A stretch of DNA of 64,000 bases, taken from Streptomyces chumphonensis (GTDB lineage: Bacteria > Actinomycetota > Actinomycetes > Streptomycetales > Streptomycetaceae). The position numbers were made by a program, and so were the translations under genes. The stretch is taken from assembly GCF_014779715.1 (NCBI RefSeq), contig NZ_JACXYU010000005.1:1-64000 (forward strand), given 5' to 3'. The notes beneath the pieces are model-generated. The model saw nothing but the letters and a program-made list of their open reading frames with translations. It was not told the origin of the DNA and did no database searches. This document shows positions 8,332 to 16,634 of the stretch, one piece after another (the stretch's first letter is position 1; every line of letters starts with the position of its first letter).

Positions 8332-9246
8332 TCAGGAGGAGTGGGGGCAGTTGCCCCGGTACTCCTCGATGGTGAGGCTCGGGCGCGGGATCGGGCAGAG
8401 GAACTGCTCGTAGCGCGTGTCGTCGTCGATGAAGCGCTTCAGCCAGGAGATGCCGTACTTCGCGATGGTGGTGTTGGAGAAGTTGGGCGCGAAGTGGTCG
8501 GCGTTGTTCAGCTCCAGGTACGCGCGGTCCAGATCGCCGGGCAGGGACGCGTAGAACGGCTCGGAGTGCGTGGCCACCGGGGCGACGCTGTCGCGCTCGG
8601 CGCCCACGATGAGGGTGGGCGTGCGCAGTTCGGGCCAGCGCTTGTCCGTGTTCCACGGAGTGAGCGGCACGGCCGCCTTCAGGGCGGGCCGCTCCTTGGC
8701 GGCCTCCAGGGACCCGCCGCCGCCCATCGAGTGGCCCATGACACCGAGCCGGTCCGGGTCGATGCGGTCGCGGACGCCGCTGTCCTCGGTCAGGTAGTCC
8801 AGGGCGGCCAGGAGCTGGTCACCCCGGCTGGCGGGGAAGTCGAAGCGCGAGTTGGTGTCGATGACGATGATGACGAAGCCCCGGGAGGCCAGGCGCGGCC
8901 CGAGCCACTCCATCGTCTCCTTGCCGGCCGTGTAGCCGGGTGAGACGGCCACCGCGCCGAACGTGCCGTCGCCGGTGTCGGTCGGGTAGTAGACGGTGCC
9001 GCCGCCGAAGCCGCTGACGTACCAGGACGGGACGTCGAAGTCGTCGACGGAGTAGTGGCCGAGGGGGGCTTCGATGCTCGACTCCGTGGGGTCCGGGCCG
9101 CGCTCGTAGGGGTTGTCGGCCGCCACGGCGACGGGGGCGCCCTCGGCGGCCCGGGTGGCCTGGGCGCCGTGGGCGGCCTGGGCGCCGCTGAGGAGGAGGA
9201 GCCCGGCGATGCCGGCCGAGGCGATACGTGAGCGATGGGTGCGCAC
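8332..9246 (-). CDS. Secreted cutinase / PET-hydrolase-like polyester esterase
   Basis: A secreted alpha/beta hydrolase of 304 residues in the actinobacterial cutinase/lipase family that includes Thermobifida cutinases, the Streptomyces exfoliatus lipase and PET hydrolases. The N-terminus is a signal peptide (Arg-rich start, LLLLSGAQA core). The nucleophile motif is GHSMGGGG with Ser173. The likely acid is Asp219 (AERDS) and the base His251 (ADHFAPN). Aromatic residues matching the PET-hydrolase cleft are present: Tyr105 in SPGYT and Trp198 in LTPWN. Cys284 and Cys300 match the conserved C-terminal disulfide. I chose GTG 9246 because GGAAGGA lies about eight bases upstream and the product then starts at the signal peptide; the longer frame to 9285 adds an odd extension. 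Activity on cutin-like polyesters is the family expectation. Activity on PET is not shown. Confidence 0.9.
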   Translation of the reverse strand: MRTHRSRIASAGIAGLLLLSGAQAAHGAQATRAAEGAPVAVAADNPYERGPDPTESSIEAPLGHYSVDDFDVPSWYVSGFGGGTVYYPTDTGDGTFGAVAVSPGYTAGKETMEWLGPRLASRGFVIIVIDTNSRFDFPASRGDQLLAALDYLTEDSGVRDRIDPDRLGVMGHSMGGGGSLEAAKERPALKAAVPLTPWNTDKRWPELRTPTLIVGAERDSVAPVATHSEPFYASLPGDLDRAYLELNNADHFAPNFSNTTIAKYGISWLKRFIDDDTRYEQFLCPIPRPSLTIEEYRGNCPHSS

Positions 9247-9424
9247 GGTGGGGGTCCTTCCGGTCAGTGCCGTTGACCCCGCCACGATGGCGCTCCCGCC
9301 GCGCGGCCGCCCCGGTGTAATCGCCGGTCTCCGGCGCGGGCCCGCCCGCCTCGGTCCGTCCGCCGCCCCGGCCGCACGGCCCGCCCGGCCCGCACGGCCC
9401 GGAGCCGGGCGCGCCCGGCGGCCC

Positions 9425-10384
9425 TCAGCCCCGGCGGCGCGGCGCCAGGTCCGCCACCGAACCCGGACCGCCGCGCAGGGGCGGCGGGGACGCCGGGTGG
9501 TTGCGCCGCTGCCCCGGCAACGGCACCTCGTGGCGGGCCGGTTGCCCGGGATACTGCGGCGGGTGCGGCTGCTGGGGGGCGTCGGGGCGTTCCTGCACCG
9601 GGCCCGGCCCGGCCACGGCGATCTGCACCCCCTGGTCGGCCAGGGCCTGCAACTCGCCGCCCGCCCGCTCGTTCTCGGCCGGGGGCTCGTCCGTCACCAG
9701 GTGGGTGATGAGGTCGGTCGGCACCGTCTGGAACATGGTGTCCGTGCCCAGTTTCGTGTGGTCGGCGACGACGACGACCTCGGCGGCGGACTGCACGAGC
9801 GCCCGGTCCACACTGGCGGACAGCATGTTGGAGGTGGACAGCCCGCGTTCGGCCGTCAGACCGCTGCCGGAGAGGAACGCGCGCGAGACCCGCAGCCCGT
9901 GCAGCGACTGCTCGGCACCGCTGCCGACGAGGGCGTAGTTGGAGCCGCGCAGCGTGCCGCCCGTCATCACGACCTCCACCCGGTTGGCGTGCGCGAGGGC
10001 CTGCGCGACCAGCAGGGAGTTGGTGACGACCGTCAGGCCCGGCACCCGGGCCAGCCGCCGGGCCAGCTCCTGTGTGGTGGTCCCGGCCCCCACGACGATG
10101 GCCTCGCCCTCCTGGACCAGCCCGGCGGCCAGGTCGGCGATGGCCGTCTTCTCCGCGGTGGCCAGGTGCGACTTGTGCGGGAACCCGGACTCCCGGGTGT
10201 ACCCGCCGGGCAGCACCGCACCGCCGTGCCGGCGGTCCAGCAGCCCTTCGGACTCCAGAGCGCGGACGTCGCGCCGCACGGTGACTTCGGAGGTCTGGAC
10301 GACGCGGGCCAACTCCCGGAGCGACACCGCTCCGTTGGCCCGGACCATCTCAAGGATCAATTGTCGACGTTCTGCAGCGAACAC
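9425..10384 (-). CDS. DeoR/GlpR-family transcriptional regulator
   Basis: A 319-residue DeoR/GlpR-type regulator. The N-terminal winged HTH is clear (RRQLILEMVRANGAVSLRE, then TVRRDVRALE at about 33-42). The C-terminal sugar-phosphate sensor domain carries the usual VVGAGTTTQEL and LTVVTNSL motifs, and ADHTKLG near residue 210. The last 70 residues are a Pro/Gln-rich tail outside the fold. I chose GTG 10384, which gives the family-typical start FAAERRQ. A TACTGT box seven bases ahead suggests a leaderless message. The ligand is unknown. It lies within 2.3 kb of punA but has no copy of the nucleoside palindrome at its own promoter. Confidence 0.85.
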   Translation of the reverse strand: MFAAERRQLILEMVRANGAVSLRELARVVQTSEVTVRRDVRALESEGLLDRRHGGAVLPGGYTRESGFPHKSHLATAEKTAIADLAAGLVQEGEAIVVGAGTTTQELARRLARVPGLTVVTNSLLVAQALAHANRVEVVMTGGTLRGSNYALVGSGAEQSLHGLRVSRAFLSGSGLTAERGLSTSNMLSASVDRALVQSAAEVVVVADHTKLGTDTMFQTVPTDLITHLVTDEPPAENERAGGELQALADQGVQIAVAGPGPVQERPDAPQQPHPPQYPGQPARHEVPLPGQRRNHPASPPPLRGGPGSVADLAPRRRG

Positions 10385-10391
10385 GGAACTG

Positions 10392-10397
10392 ACAGTA
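10392..10397 (-). promoter_or_regulatory. Leaderless-type -10 box of the DeoR-family gene
   Basis: TACTGT on the minus strand, seven bases ahead of GTG 10384. This places transcription start at or next to the start codon and supports that start. Confidence 0.45.
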
Positions 10398-10486
10398 ACG
10401 TGAAAGACCGCCAACTTTCAGCTATATGCCGCAATTAACCGAAGATGGTCATGCCCTGCACCGTGATGTGGTAAAGCGGACCGCAG

Positions 10487-10512
10487 CCCGGCGGGCCCTG
10501 CGTCCCGCCGGG
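10487..10512. terminator. Hairpin terminator after lpdA
   Basis: A 9-bp GC-only stem (10487-10495 with 10504-10512) immediately beyond the lpdA stop on the minus strand and upstream of the DeoR-family gene. Confidence 0.6.
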
Positions 10513-10519
10513 GCCGACG

Positions 10520-11941
10520 TCAGTCCTGCGCCGCCTTCCGGGTGTGCAACTGTCGCGCCACCTCGGCGATCGAGCCCGACAGCGACGGGTACACGGTGAA
10601 GGCGTTGGCGATCTGCTCCACGGTCAGGTTGTTGTCCACGGCGATCGATATCGGGTGGATCAACTCGCTCGCGCGCGGCGAGACGACGACACCGCCCACG
10701 ACGATGCCGGTACCCGGACGGCAGAACAGCTTCACGAAACCGTCCCGCACGCCCTGCATCTTCGCGCGCGGGTTGCGCAGCAGCGGCAGCTTGACCGTCC
10801 ACGCGTCGATGCGGCCCTCGTCCGCGTCGGCCTGCGAGTAGCCGACCGTGGCGATCTCCGGGTCGGTGAAGATGTTCGCCGACACCGTCTTGAGGTCCAG
10901 CGGCGCCACCGTCTCGCCGAGGATGTGGTACATCGCCACCCGGCCCTGCTTCGCGGCGACCGAGGCCAGCGCGAGGACGCCCGTGCAGTCACCGGCCGCG
11001 TAGACGCCGGGCGCCGTCGTGCGGGAGACCTTGTCGGTCCAGATGTGGCCGGATTCCCTCAGCCGCACCCCGGCCTCCTCCAGGCCCAGCCCCGTCGTGT
11101 TGGGGACCGCGCCGACCGCCATCAGGCAGTGCGAGCCGGTGATCACCCGCCCGTCGGAGAGCGTCACCTCCACCCGGTCCCCGACCCGCTTGGCCGACGC
11201 CGCGCGGGAGCGGGCCATGACGTTCATGCCGCGCCGCCGGAAGACGTCCTCCAGGACGGCGGCGGCGTCCGGGTCCTCGCCGGGCAGCACCCGGTCGCGC
11301 GAGGAGACGAGCGTGACGTGCGAGCCCAGCGACTGGTAGGCGCCGGCGAACTCCGCGCCCGTCACACCGGAGCCGACGACGATCAGTTCCTCGGGCAGCT
11401 CGTCCAGGTCGTAGACCTGCTTCCAGTTCAGGATGCGCTCGCCGTCCGGCTGCGCGTCCGGGATCTCCCGTGGGTGACCGCCGGTGGAGATGAGCACGGC
11501 GTCCGCCGTCAGCGTCTCCTCGGTGCCGTCGGCCGCCGTCACCACGACGGTGCGCGAGCCGTCCGGGCCCTGCTGCGGCTCCAGCCGCCCGCGCCCGCGC
11601 ATGACGCGGGCCCCCGCGCGCGTCACCGAGGCGGTGATGTCGTGCGACTGGGCCAGTGCCAGCCGCTTCACGCGGCGGTTCACCTTGCCCAGGTCCACGC
11701 CGATGCCGTCCTCCGCCCCGTCCCCGCCGAGCGTGATGCCCAGCTCCTGGTAGGAGGAGTCGAAGTTCGTCTTGACCTCCGCCGTGGCGATCAGGGTCTT
11801 GGACGGGACGCAGTCGGTCAGCACCGACGCGCCGCCGAGGCCGTCGAGGTCGACGACCGTCACCTCCGCCCCGAGCTGCGCGGCCACCAGCCCCGCCTCG
11901 TATCCGCCGGGTCCGCCACCGATAATCACGATCCGAGTCAC
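10520..11941 (-). CDS. lpdA: NAD(P)H-quinone dehydrogenase-type flavoprotein (LpdA)
   Basis: A 473-residue flavoprotein of the pyridine nucleotide-disulfide reductase superfamily. The FAD-binding GGGPGGYEAG lies at residues 8-17, and the NAD(P)-binding stretch VVGSGVTGAEFAG is mid-protein. The redox CxxxxC pair of true lipoamide dehydrogenases is broken: Cys44 remains (DCVPSK) but the first position is Ser39. This matches the Mycobacterium LpdA (Rv3303c) subgroup, which acts as a quinone reductase rather than a dehydrogenase-complex component. The C-terminal dimer domain lacks the usual HxxxxE pair. The start is GTG 11941. It is divergent from the cyclotransferase-like gene. Confidence 0.85.
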   Translation of the reverse strand: MTRIVIIGGGPGGYEAGLVAAQLGAEVTVVDLDGLGGASVLTDCVPSKTLIATAEVKTNFDSSYQELGITLGGDGAEDGIGVDLGKVNRRVKRLALAQSHDITASVTRAGARVMRGRGRLEPQQGPDGSRTVVVTAADGTEETLTADAVLISTGGHPREIPDAQPDGERILNWKQVYDLDELPEELIVVGSGVTGAEFAGAYQSLGSHVTLVSSRDRVLPGEDPDAAAVLEDVFRRRGMNVMARSRAASAKRVGDRVEVTLSDGRVITGSHCLMAVGAVPNTTGLGLEEAGVRLRESGHIWTDKVSRTTAPGVYAAGDCTGVLALASVAAKQGRVAMYHILGETVAPLDLKTVSANIFTDPEIATVGYSQADADEGRIDAWTVKLPLLRNPRAKMQGVRDGFVKLFCRPGTGIVVGGVVVSPRASELIHPISIAVDNNLTVEQIANAFTVYPSLSGSIAEVARQLHTRKAAQD

Positions 11942-12034
11942 GTGCCCCAGTGTCCCTCACGACCCCCCGCCGTGCGCGAGGGGCACCCTTCGGCCACCGG
12001 GGGCGCCGCCCGGTGCTCCCGTACCCTTTGACGC

Positions 12035-12472
12035 ATGTCGCTCTACGCCGCGTACGCAGGAAACCTGGACGCCCGGCTGATGGCCCGCCGTGCCCCGCAC
12101 TCCCCGCTGCGCGGCACCGGCTGGATCACGGGCTGGCGGCTGACCTTCGGCGGCGAGCACATGGGCTGGGAGGGCGCCCTGGCGACCCTCGTCGAGTCGC
12201 CGCGCTCGGAGGTCTTCGTGGCGCTCTACGACATCGCCCCGATGGACGAGGACGGCATGGACCGCTGGGAGGGCGTCGGCCTCGACATCTACCGCCGCAT
12301 GCGCGTGCGCGTGCACACCCTCGACGGGGACGAGGCGGCGTGGATCTACGTGCTGAACGGCTTCGAGGGGGGCCTGCCCTCACCCCGCTACCTCGGCGAG
12401 ATCGCCGACGCCGCCGAGTCGGCGGGCGCCCCGCACGACTACGTGATGACGCTGCGCAAGCACCCCTGCTGA
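12035..12472 (+). CDS. Gamma-glutamylcyclotransferase-fold protein
   Basis: A 145-residue protein of the AIG2/GGCT-like fold. The N-terminal substrate loop YAAYAGNL matches the family YGSN-type motif, and an acidic stretch (PMDEDGMDRWEG) around residues 75-85 holds the likely catalytic Glu. Family members turn gamma-glutamyl amines or peptides into 5-oxoproline, but many actinobacterial versions have no known substrate. It lies alone between lpdA (divergent) and punA. From memory the same gene sits here in S. coelicolor. Confidence 0.75.
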   Translation: MSLYAAYAGNLDARLMARRAPHSPLRGTGWITGWRLTFGGEHMGWEGALATLVESPRSEVFVALYDIAPMDEDGMDRWEGVGLDIYRRMRVRVHTLDGDEAAWIYVLNGFEGGLPSPRYLGEIADAAESAGAPHDYVMTLRKHPC

Positions 12473-12602
12473 CCCCGTCGACGCCGCCCACCTGCGGTTT
12501 TCCGGACTGCGCCCACCCCTGAGCGGCCACCCCTGGCCGCGGGAGGGACGCACGAACGGGCACCCCCGCGGTTCGTGGTTTCCGCCGGAGTCCGCGAGGG
12601 CT

Positions 12603-12616
12603 TCTACGCGCGTAGC
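12603..12616. promoter_or_regulatory. Nucleoside-regulon palindrome upstream of punA
   Basis: TCTACGCGCGTAGC, 13 of 14 bases of the palindrome shared by five nucleoside genes in this window. It lies 11 bp ahead of the -10 box and spans the -35 region, where a bound repressor would block RNA polymerase. Confidence 0.7.
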
Positions 12617-12627
12617 CAAAAAGCGGC

Positions 12628-12633
12628 TACCCT
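12628..12633 (+). promoter_or_regulatory. Leaderless -10 box of punA
   Basis: TACCCT, six bases before GTG 12640. The predicted transcription start coincides with the start codon, which fixes this start and predicts a leaderless mRNA. Confidence 0.55.
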
Positions 12634-12639
12634 CTTCGC

Positions 12640-13461
12640 GTGAACGTTTCAGATACCCCTGCCGACCCTTACCTCGCCGCCGACGCGGCCGCGGCCCGGC
12701 TGCGCGAGCTGACCGGCGCCGAGACCCACGACGTCGCCCTGGTCATGGGCTCCGGCTGGGTGCCCGCCGCCGAGGCGCTGGGCACGCCGGAGTCGGGGTA
12801 CTCGGAGTTCCCCGTGACGGAGCTGCCCGGGTTCCCCGCACCCGCCGTCGCCGGCCACGCCGGCACGGTCCGCTCCTACGAGCTCGGCGACAAGCGCGCC
12901 CTCGTCTTCCTGGGCCGCACCCACTACTACGAGGGCAAGGGCGTCGCCGCCGTCGCGCACGGCGTGCGGACCGCCGTCGCCGCGGGCTGCAAGACCGTCG
13001 TCCTGACCAACGGCTGCGGCGGCCTGCGCCCGGGCATGCGCCCCGGCCAGCCCGTCCTGATCAGCGACCACATCAACATGACGGCCGCCTCCCCGATCGT
13101 CGGCGCCAACTTCGTCGACCTGACCGACCTGTACTCGCCGCGCCTGCGCGCCCTGTGCAAGGAGGTCGACCCCTCGCTGGAGGAGGGCGTCTACGTGCAG
13201 CTCCCCGGGCCGCACTACGAGACGCCCGCCGAAATCGGCATGGTCCGCGCCGTCGGCGGAGACCTCGTGGGCATGTCGACGACGCTGGAGGCCATCGCCG
13301 CACGCGAGGCGGGCGCGGAGGTGCTGGGCATCTCGCTCGTCACCAACCTCGCCGCCGGCATGACCGGGGAGCCCCTCAACCACGAGGAGGTCCTCCAGGC
13401 CGGCCGCGAGTCGGCGACGCGGATGGGCGCCCTGCTCGCGCAGGTGCTCGGCCGCATCTGA
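12640..13461 (+). CDS. punA: Purine-nucleoside phosphorylase
   Basis: A 273-residue trimeric-type purine nucleoside phosphorylase. It splits inosine, guanosine and their deoxy forms with phosphate into base plus (deoxy)ribose-1-phosphate in the cytoplasm. Family features are visible: phosphate-binding VMGSG and LGRTHYYEG, the NGCGGL loop, [16 protein letters not shown] and the purine-binding [12 protein letters not shown] 12640 is fixed by a leaderless -10 box. The promoter carries the shared palindrome. The sugar-mutase gene starts 90 bp downstream and is likely co-transcribed. Confidence 0.93.
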   Translation: MNVSDTPADPYLAADAAAARLRELTGAETHDVALVMGSGWVPAAEALGTPESGYSEFPVTELPGFPAPAVAGHAGTVRSYELGDKRALVFLGRTHYYEGKGVAAVAHGVRTAVAAGCKTVVLTNGCGGLRPGMRPGQPVLISDHINMTAASPIVGANFVDLTDLYSPRLRALCKEVDPSLEEGVYVQLPGPHYETPAEIGMVRAVGGDLVGMSTTLEAIAAREAGAEVLGISLVTNLAAGMTGEPLNHEEVLQAGRESATRMGALLAQVLGRI

Positions 13462-13551
13462 GCCGCCCCGGCGGGCGGCCCGTCCGGCGGGCGGCCCGGC
13501 GGCCGGGCAGCCCGAGCCGACCCGGTACCGAACGACCCCGAAGGTGACCCC

Positions 13552-15273
13552 GTGACCGCACAGCAGGATCTCATCGCGCAGGCCCGCACCTGGCTGGCCG
13601 AGGACCCGGACCCGGACACCCGGGCCGAGCTGGCCGCCCTCCTGGCCGACGCCGAGGCCGGGAACGCCGGTGGCGCCGGGCACACCGACGGCGCCGACCG
13701 CCACGCCGAGCTGGCCGACCGCTTCGCCGGCACCCTCCAGTTCGGCACCGCCGGGCTCCGCGGTGAGCTGGGCGCCGGGCCGATGCGGATGAACCGGGCG
13801 GTGGTGATCCGGGCCGCCGCGGGACTCGCGGCGTACCTGAAGGGCAACGGCGACGGCGACGGACTCGTCGTCATCGGCTACGACGCCCGGCACAAGAGCG
13901 AGGCGTTCGCCCGCGACACGGCCGCCGTCATGGTCGGGGCGGGGCTGCGGGCCGCGCTCCTCCCCCGCCCGCTGCCGACGCCCGTGCTGGCGTTCGCCGT
14001 GCGGCACCTCGGCGCGGTCGCGGGCGTCACCGTCACGGCGAGCCACAACCCGCCGCAGGACAACGGGTACAAGGTCTACCTCGGCGACGGCCGCCAGATC
14101 GTGCCCCCCGCCGACGCGGACATCGCCGGGCGCATCGCCGCCGTCGGCGCGCTCGCCGACGTCCCCCGCGCGGAGAGCGGCTGGACGGTGCTCGGCGAGG
14201 ACGTCGTCGACGCCTACCTCGACCGCGCGACGGCCGTCCTGGACGACGACGGGCCGCGGGACGTGCGGATCGTGCACACCGCCCTGCACGGCGTGGGCGC
14301 CGCCACGGTGGCCGCCGCGTTCGAACGGGCCGGGTTCCCCGCGCCGCTTCCCGTCGCGGAGCAGGCCGAACCCGACCCCGACTTCCCCACCGTCGCCTTC
14401 CCCAACCCCGAAGAGCCCGGCGCGATGGACCTCGCCTTCGCCACCGCCCGCGCCGCCACCGTCGGCGCGCCCGGCGGCGCCCCGGACCTCGTCATCGCCA
14501 ACGACCCCGACGCCGACCGGTGCGCCGTCGCCGTCCCCGACCCCTCCGCCGCCTCCGGCTGGCGCATGCTGCACGGCGACGAGGTCGGCGCCCTCCTGGC
14601 CGTCCACCTGGTGCGCAAGGGCGTCACCGGCACGCTCGCCGAGTCGATCGTCTCCTCCTCCCTGCTCGGCCGCATCGCCCACGCCGCCGGGCTGCCGCAC
14701 GCCGAGACGCTCACCGGCTTCAAGTGGATCGCCCGCGCGCCGGGCCTCGCCTACGGCTACGAGGAGGCCCTCGGCTACTGCGTGGACCCCGAGGGCGTCA
14801 GCGACAAGGACGGCATCACCGCCGCCCTCGCCGTCGCCGAACTGGCCGCCGGGCTCAAGGCCGACGGCCGCTCCCTGACCGACCTCCTCGACGAGCTCGC
14901 CGTCACCCACGGCCTGCACGCCACCGACCAGCTCTCCGTGCGCGTCCGGGACCTCTCCCTCATCGCCGACGCGATGGCCCGGCTGCGCTCGACGCCACCG
15001 ACCACCCTCGCGGGCCTCACCGTCGACCGCGCGGACGACCTGTCCGCCGGGACGGCCGACCTGCCGCCCACCGACGGGCTGCGGTACCGGCTGACCGGGG
15101 CGGCCCGGGCCCGCGTCATCGTGCGGCCCAGCGGCACCGAGCCCAAGATCAAGTGCTACCTGGAGGTCGTCGTCCCCGTGGCCGACGCCGCCGCCCTCCC
15201 CGGCGCCCGCGCCGAGGCCGCCGCGCTCCTCCACGCGCTGCGCACCGACGTCGCCCGGGCGGCCGGCCTCTGA
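13552..15273 (+). CDS. Phosphosugar mutase (phosphomannomutase/phosphoglucomutase family)
   Basis: A 573-residue alpha-D-phosphohexomutase superfamily enzyme. All four signature loops are present: active-site Ser in TASHNPPQDNGYK, metal-binding DPDADR, sugar-binding EEALGYC and phosphate-binding RPSGTEPK. It is longer than classical 460-residue mutases and fits the PGM2/phosphopentomutase-like branch. Next to punA it may convert ribose-1-phosphate or deoxyribose-1-phosphate to the 5-phosphate that DeoC needs, since no separate deoB is seen in this window. That role is inferred from position. Glucose or mannose phosphates remain possible. Start GTG 13552 with AAGGTGA upstream. Confidence 0.85.
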   Translation: MTAQQDLIAQARTWLAEDPDPDTRAELAALLADAEAGNAGGAGHTDGADRHAELADRFAGTLQFGTAGLRGELGAGPMRMNRAVVIRAAAGLAAYLKGNGDGDGLVVIGYDARHKSEAFARDTAAVMVGAGLRAALLPRPLPTPVLAFAVRHLGAVAGVTVTASHNPPQDNGYKVYLGDGRQIVPPADADIAGRIAAVGALADVPRAESGWTVLGEDVVDAYLDRATAVLDDDGPRDVRIVHTALHGVGAATVAAAFERAGFPAPLPVAEQAEPDPDFPTVAFPNPEEPGAMDLAFATARAATVGAPGGAPDLVIANDPDADRCAVAVPDPSAASGWRMLHGDEVGALLAVHLVRKGVTGTLAESIVSSSLLGRIAHAAGLPHAETLTGFKWIARAPGLAYGYEEALGYCVDPEGVSDKDGITAALAVAELAAGLKADGRSLTDLLDELAVTHGLHATDQLSVRVRDLSLIADAMARLRSTPPTTLAGLTVDRADDLSAGTADLPPTDGLRYRLTGAARARVIVRPSGTEPKIKCYLEVVVPVADAAALPGARAEAAALLHALRTDVARAAGL

Positions 15274-15337
15274 CCGGCACCGCACCGTGAGACGATCGCC
15301 CACGACGGAGCGCCCGCTCCGGGAGTGAAGGGCGACG

Positions 15338-15919
15338 ATGTACGCGATACCTCTCGGTGACGACGGCGCGGAGCTGCGCCCCCTGGAACCCTGGCACGCC
15401 GAGGAGTTCTTCCACCACATCGACCGGGGCCGGGAGTTCATCGGCCGCCACGTCGGCCTGCCCGACCTCGTCACGGACGTCGACACCGGCCGCGCCCACC
15501 TCCGGCGGTACGTGGAGAAGGCCGCGGCCGACACCGGGCGGATCTACGGCATCTGGGCCGACGGCACGCTCGTCGGCGGCGTCCTGTTCGTCGGCTTCGA
15601 CGCCGCGCAGGGCGTCGCCGAGGCGGGCTGCTGGCTGGAACCCGCCGCCGTCGGCCGGGGCCTGGTCACCCGGGCCGCGCGCGTGGTCATCGACTGGGCC
15701 GTCGAGGAACGCGGCATCCACCGCGTCGAGTGGCACGTCTCCTCGGCGAACGCGCCCAGCATCGCCGTCGCCCGGCGGCTCGGGATGACGAAGGAGGGCG
15801 TCCTGCGGCAGAGCCACCTCTACCGGGGGGAGCGGCAGGACATGGAGGTCTGGTCCGTCCTCGCCCCCGAGTGGCGCGCCGCCCGCACCCCTCCCGCCCC
15901 GCGCGCCGAAACCGTGTGA
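15338..15919 (+). CDS. GNAT acetyltransferase, RimJ/RimL type
   Basis: A 193-residue GNAT-fold N-acetyltransferase similar to ribosomal-protein Ser N-acetyltransferases (Acetyltransf_3). The acetyl-CoA loop is the AAVGRGLVTRAARVV region near residue 110, and the C-terminal half has the usual NAPSIAVARRLG and KEGVLRQ motifs. The substrate is unknown. ATG 15338 has a GGGAGTGAAGGG purine run upstream. It stands alone after the mutase gene. Confidence 0.8.
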   Translation: MYAIPLGDDGAELRPLEPWHAEEFFHHIDRGREFIGRHVGLPDLVTDVDTGRAHLRRYVEKAAADTGRIYGIWADGTLVGGVLFVGFDAAQGVAEAGCWLEPAAVGRGLVTRAARVVIDWAVEERGIHRVEWHVSSANAPSIAVARRLGMTKEGVLRQSHLYRGERQDMEVWSVLAPEWRAARTPPAPRAETV

Positions 15920-16034
15920 CCCGCGTCACCGACCCCCGCCCGTCCGGTGCGATGATTCTCCGGCGGCTCGGCCGTCCATCCCTTCGCACGCGTCGAGCAC
16001 GTCAGCACGACCGACCGGACCACGGGAGAACCCC

Positions 16035-16634
16035 ATGCGCATCGTCATCACCGAGTTCATGAGCCTCGACGGCGTCGTGCAGGCCCCGGGCGGGCCCGAG
16101 GAGGACACCGACGGCGGCTTCGCCCACGGCGGCTGGACCGGGCCCTTCTTCGACCCCGAGGTCGTCGGCGGCGCCTTCGACGCCGCCCTCGCCGAAGCCG
16201 ACGCCCTGCTGTTCGGCCGCCGCACCTGGCAGACGATGGCCGCCGCCTGGCCCGAGCGCGCCGGCGACCCCTTCGCCGACCGCATGAACGCCATCCCGAA
16301 GTACGTCGTCTCCGCGACCCTCGGCGACGCCGACCTGACCTGGAACCACACCACCCGCCTCCCCGGCGGCGACGAAGCCCTCGACCGCCTCCGCGCCCTG
16401 CGGACGTCCGAGGGCGGCACGCTCCTCGTCATGGGCAGCTCCCGGCTCGCCACCACCCTGCTGCGGGAGGGCCTCTTCGACGAGCTGCGCCTCATGATCA
16501 TGCCGGTGCTCCTCGGCGGCGGTAAGTCCGTCTTCCCCACGGACGGCACGAAGCGCCCCCTGGAGCTCGTCTCCACGACCACCAGCCCCACCGGCGTCAC
16601 CGTCTCCACCTACCGCCCGGGCCCCCGGTCCTGA
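16035..16634 (+). CDS. Dihydrofolate-reductase-fold protein (RibD C-terminal family)
   Basis: A 199-residue protein of the RibD C-terminal/dihydrofolate reductase-like superfamily, common in actinobacteria next to no fixed partner. Typical elements are the first strand MRIVITEFMSLDGVVQ, LLFGRRTWQTMA, and the nucleotide-binding LLVMGSSRLATTLL. The natural substrate is not known. Its 3' end overlaps the convergent membrane-protein gene by 25 bp. Confidence 0.78.
   Translation: MRIVITEFMSLDGVVQAPGGPEEDTDGGFAHGGWTGPFFDPEVVGGAFDAALAEADALLFGRRTWQTMAAAWPERAGDPFADRMNAIPKYVVSATLGDADLTWNHTTRLPGGDEALDRLRALRTSEGGTLLVMGSSRLATTLLREGLFDELRLMIMPVLLGGGKSVFPTDGTKRPLELVSTTTSPTGVTVSTYRPGPRS

Noticed and set aside
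9425..10384. Assigning the DeoR-family protein as the nucleoside regulator
   Set aside because: Proximity alone is weak; its own promoter has no palindrome and DeoR-family ligands are usually sugar phosphates of many kinds. Kept only as a candidate.
12649..15534. 961-codon minus-strand frame opposite punA and the sugar mutase
   Set aside because: It is a GC-bias shadow: the plus strand encodes two complete enzymes with all motifs, and the reverse frame has low-complexity Gly/Val/Arg sequence without domains.
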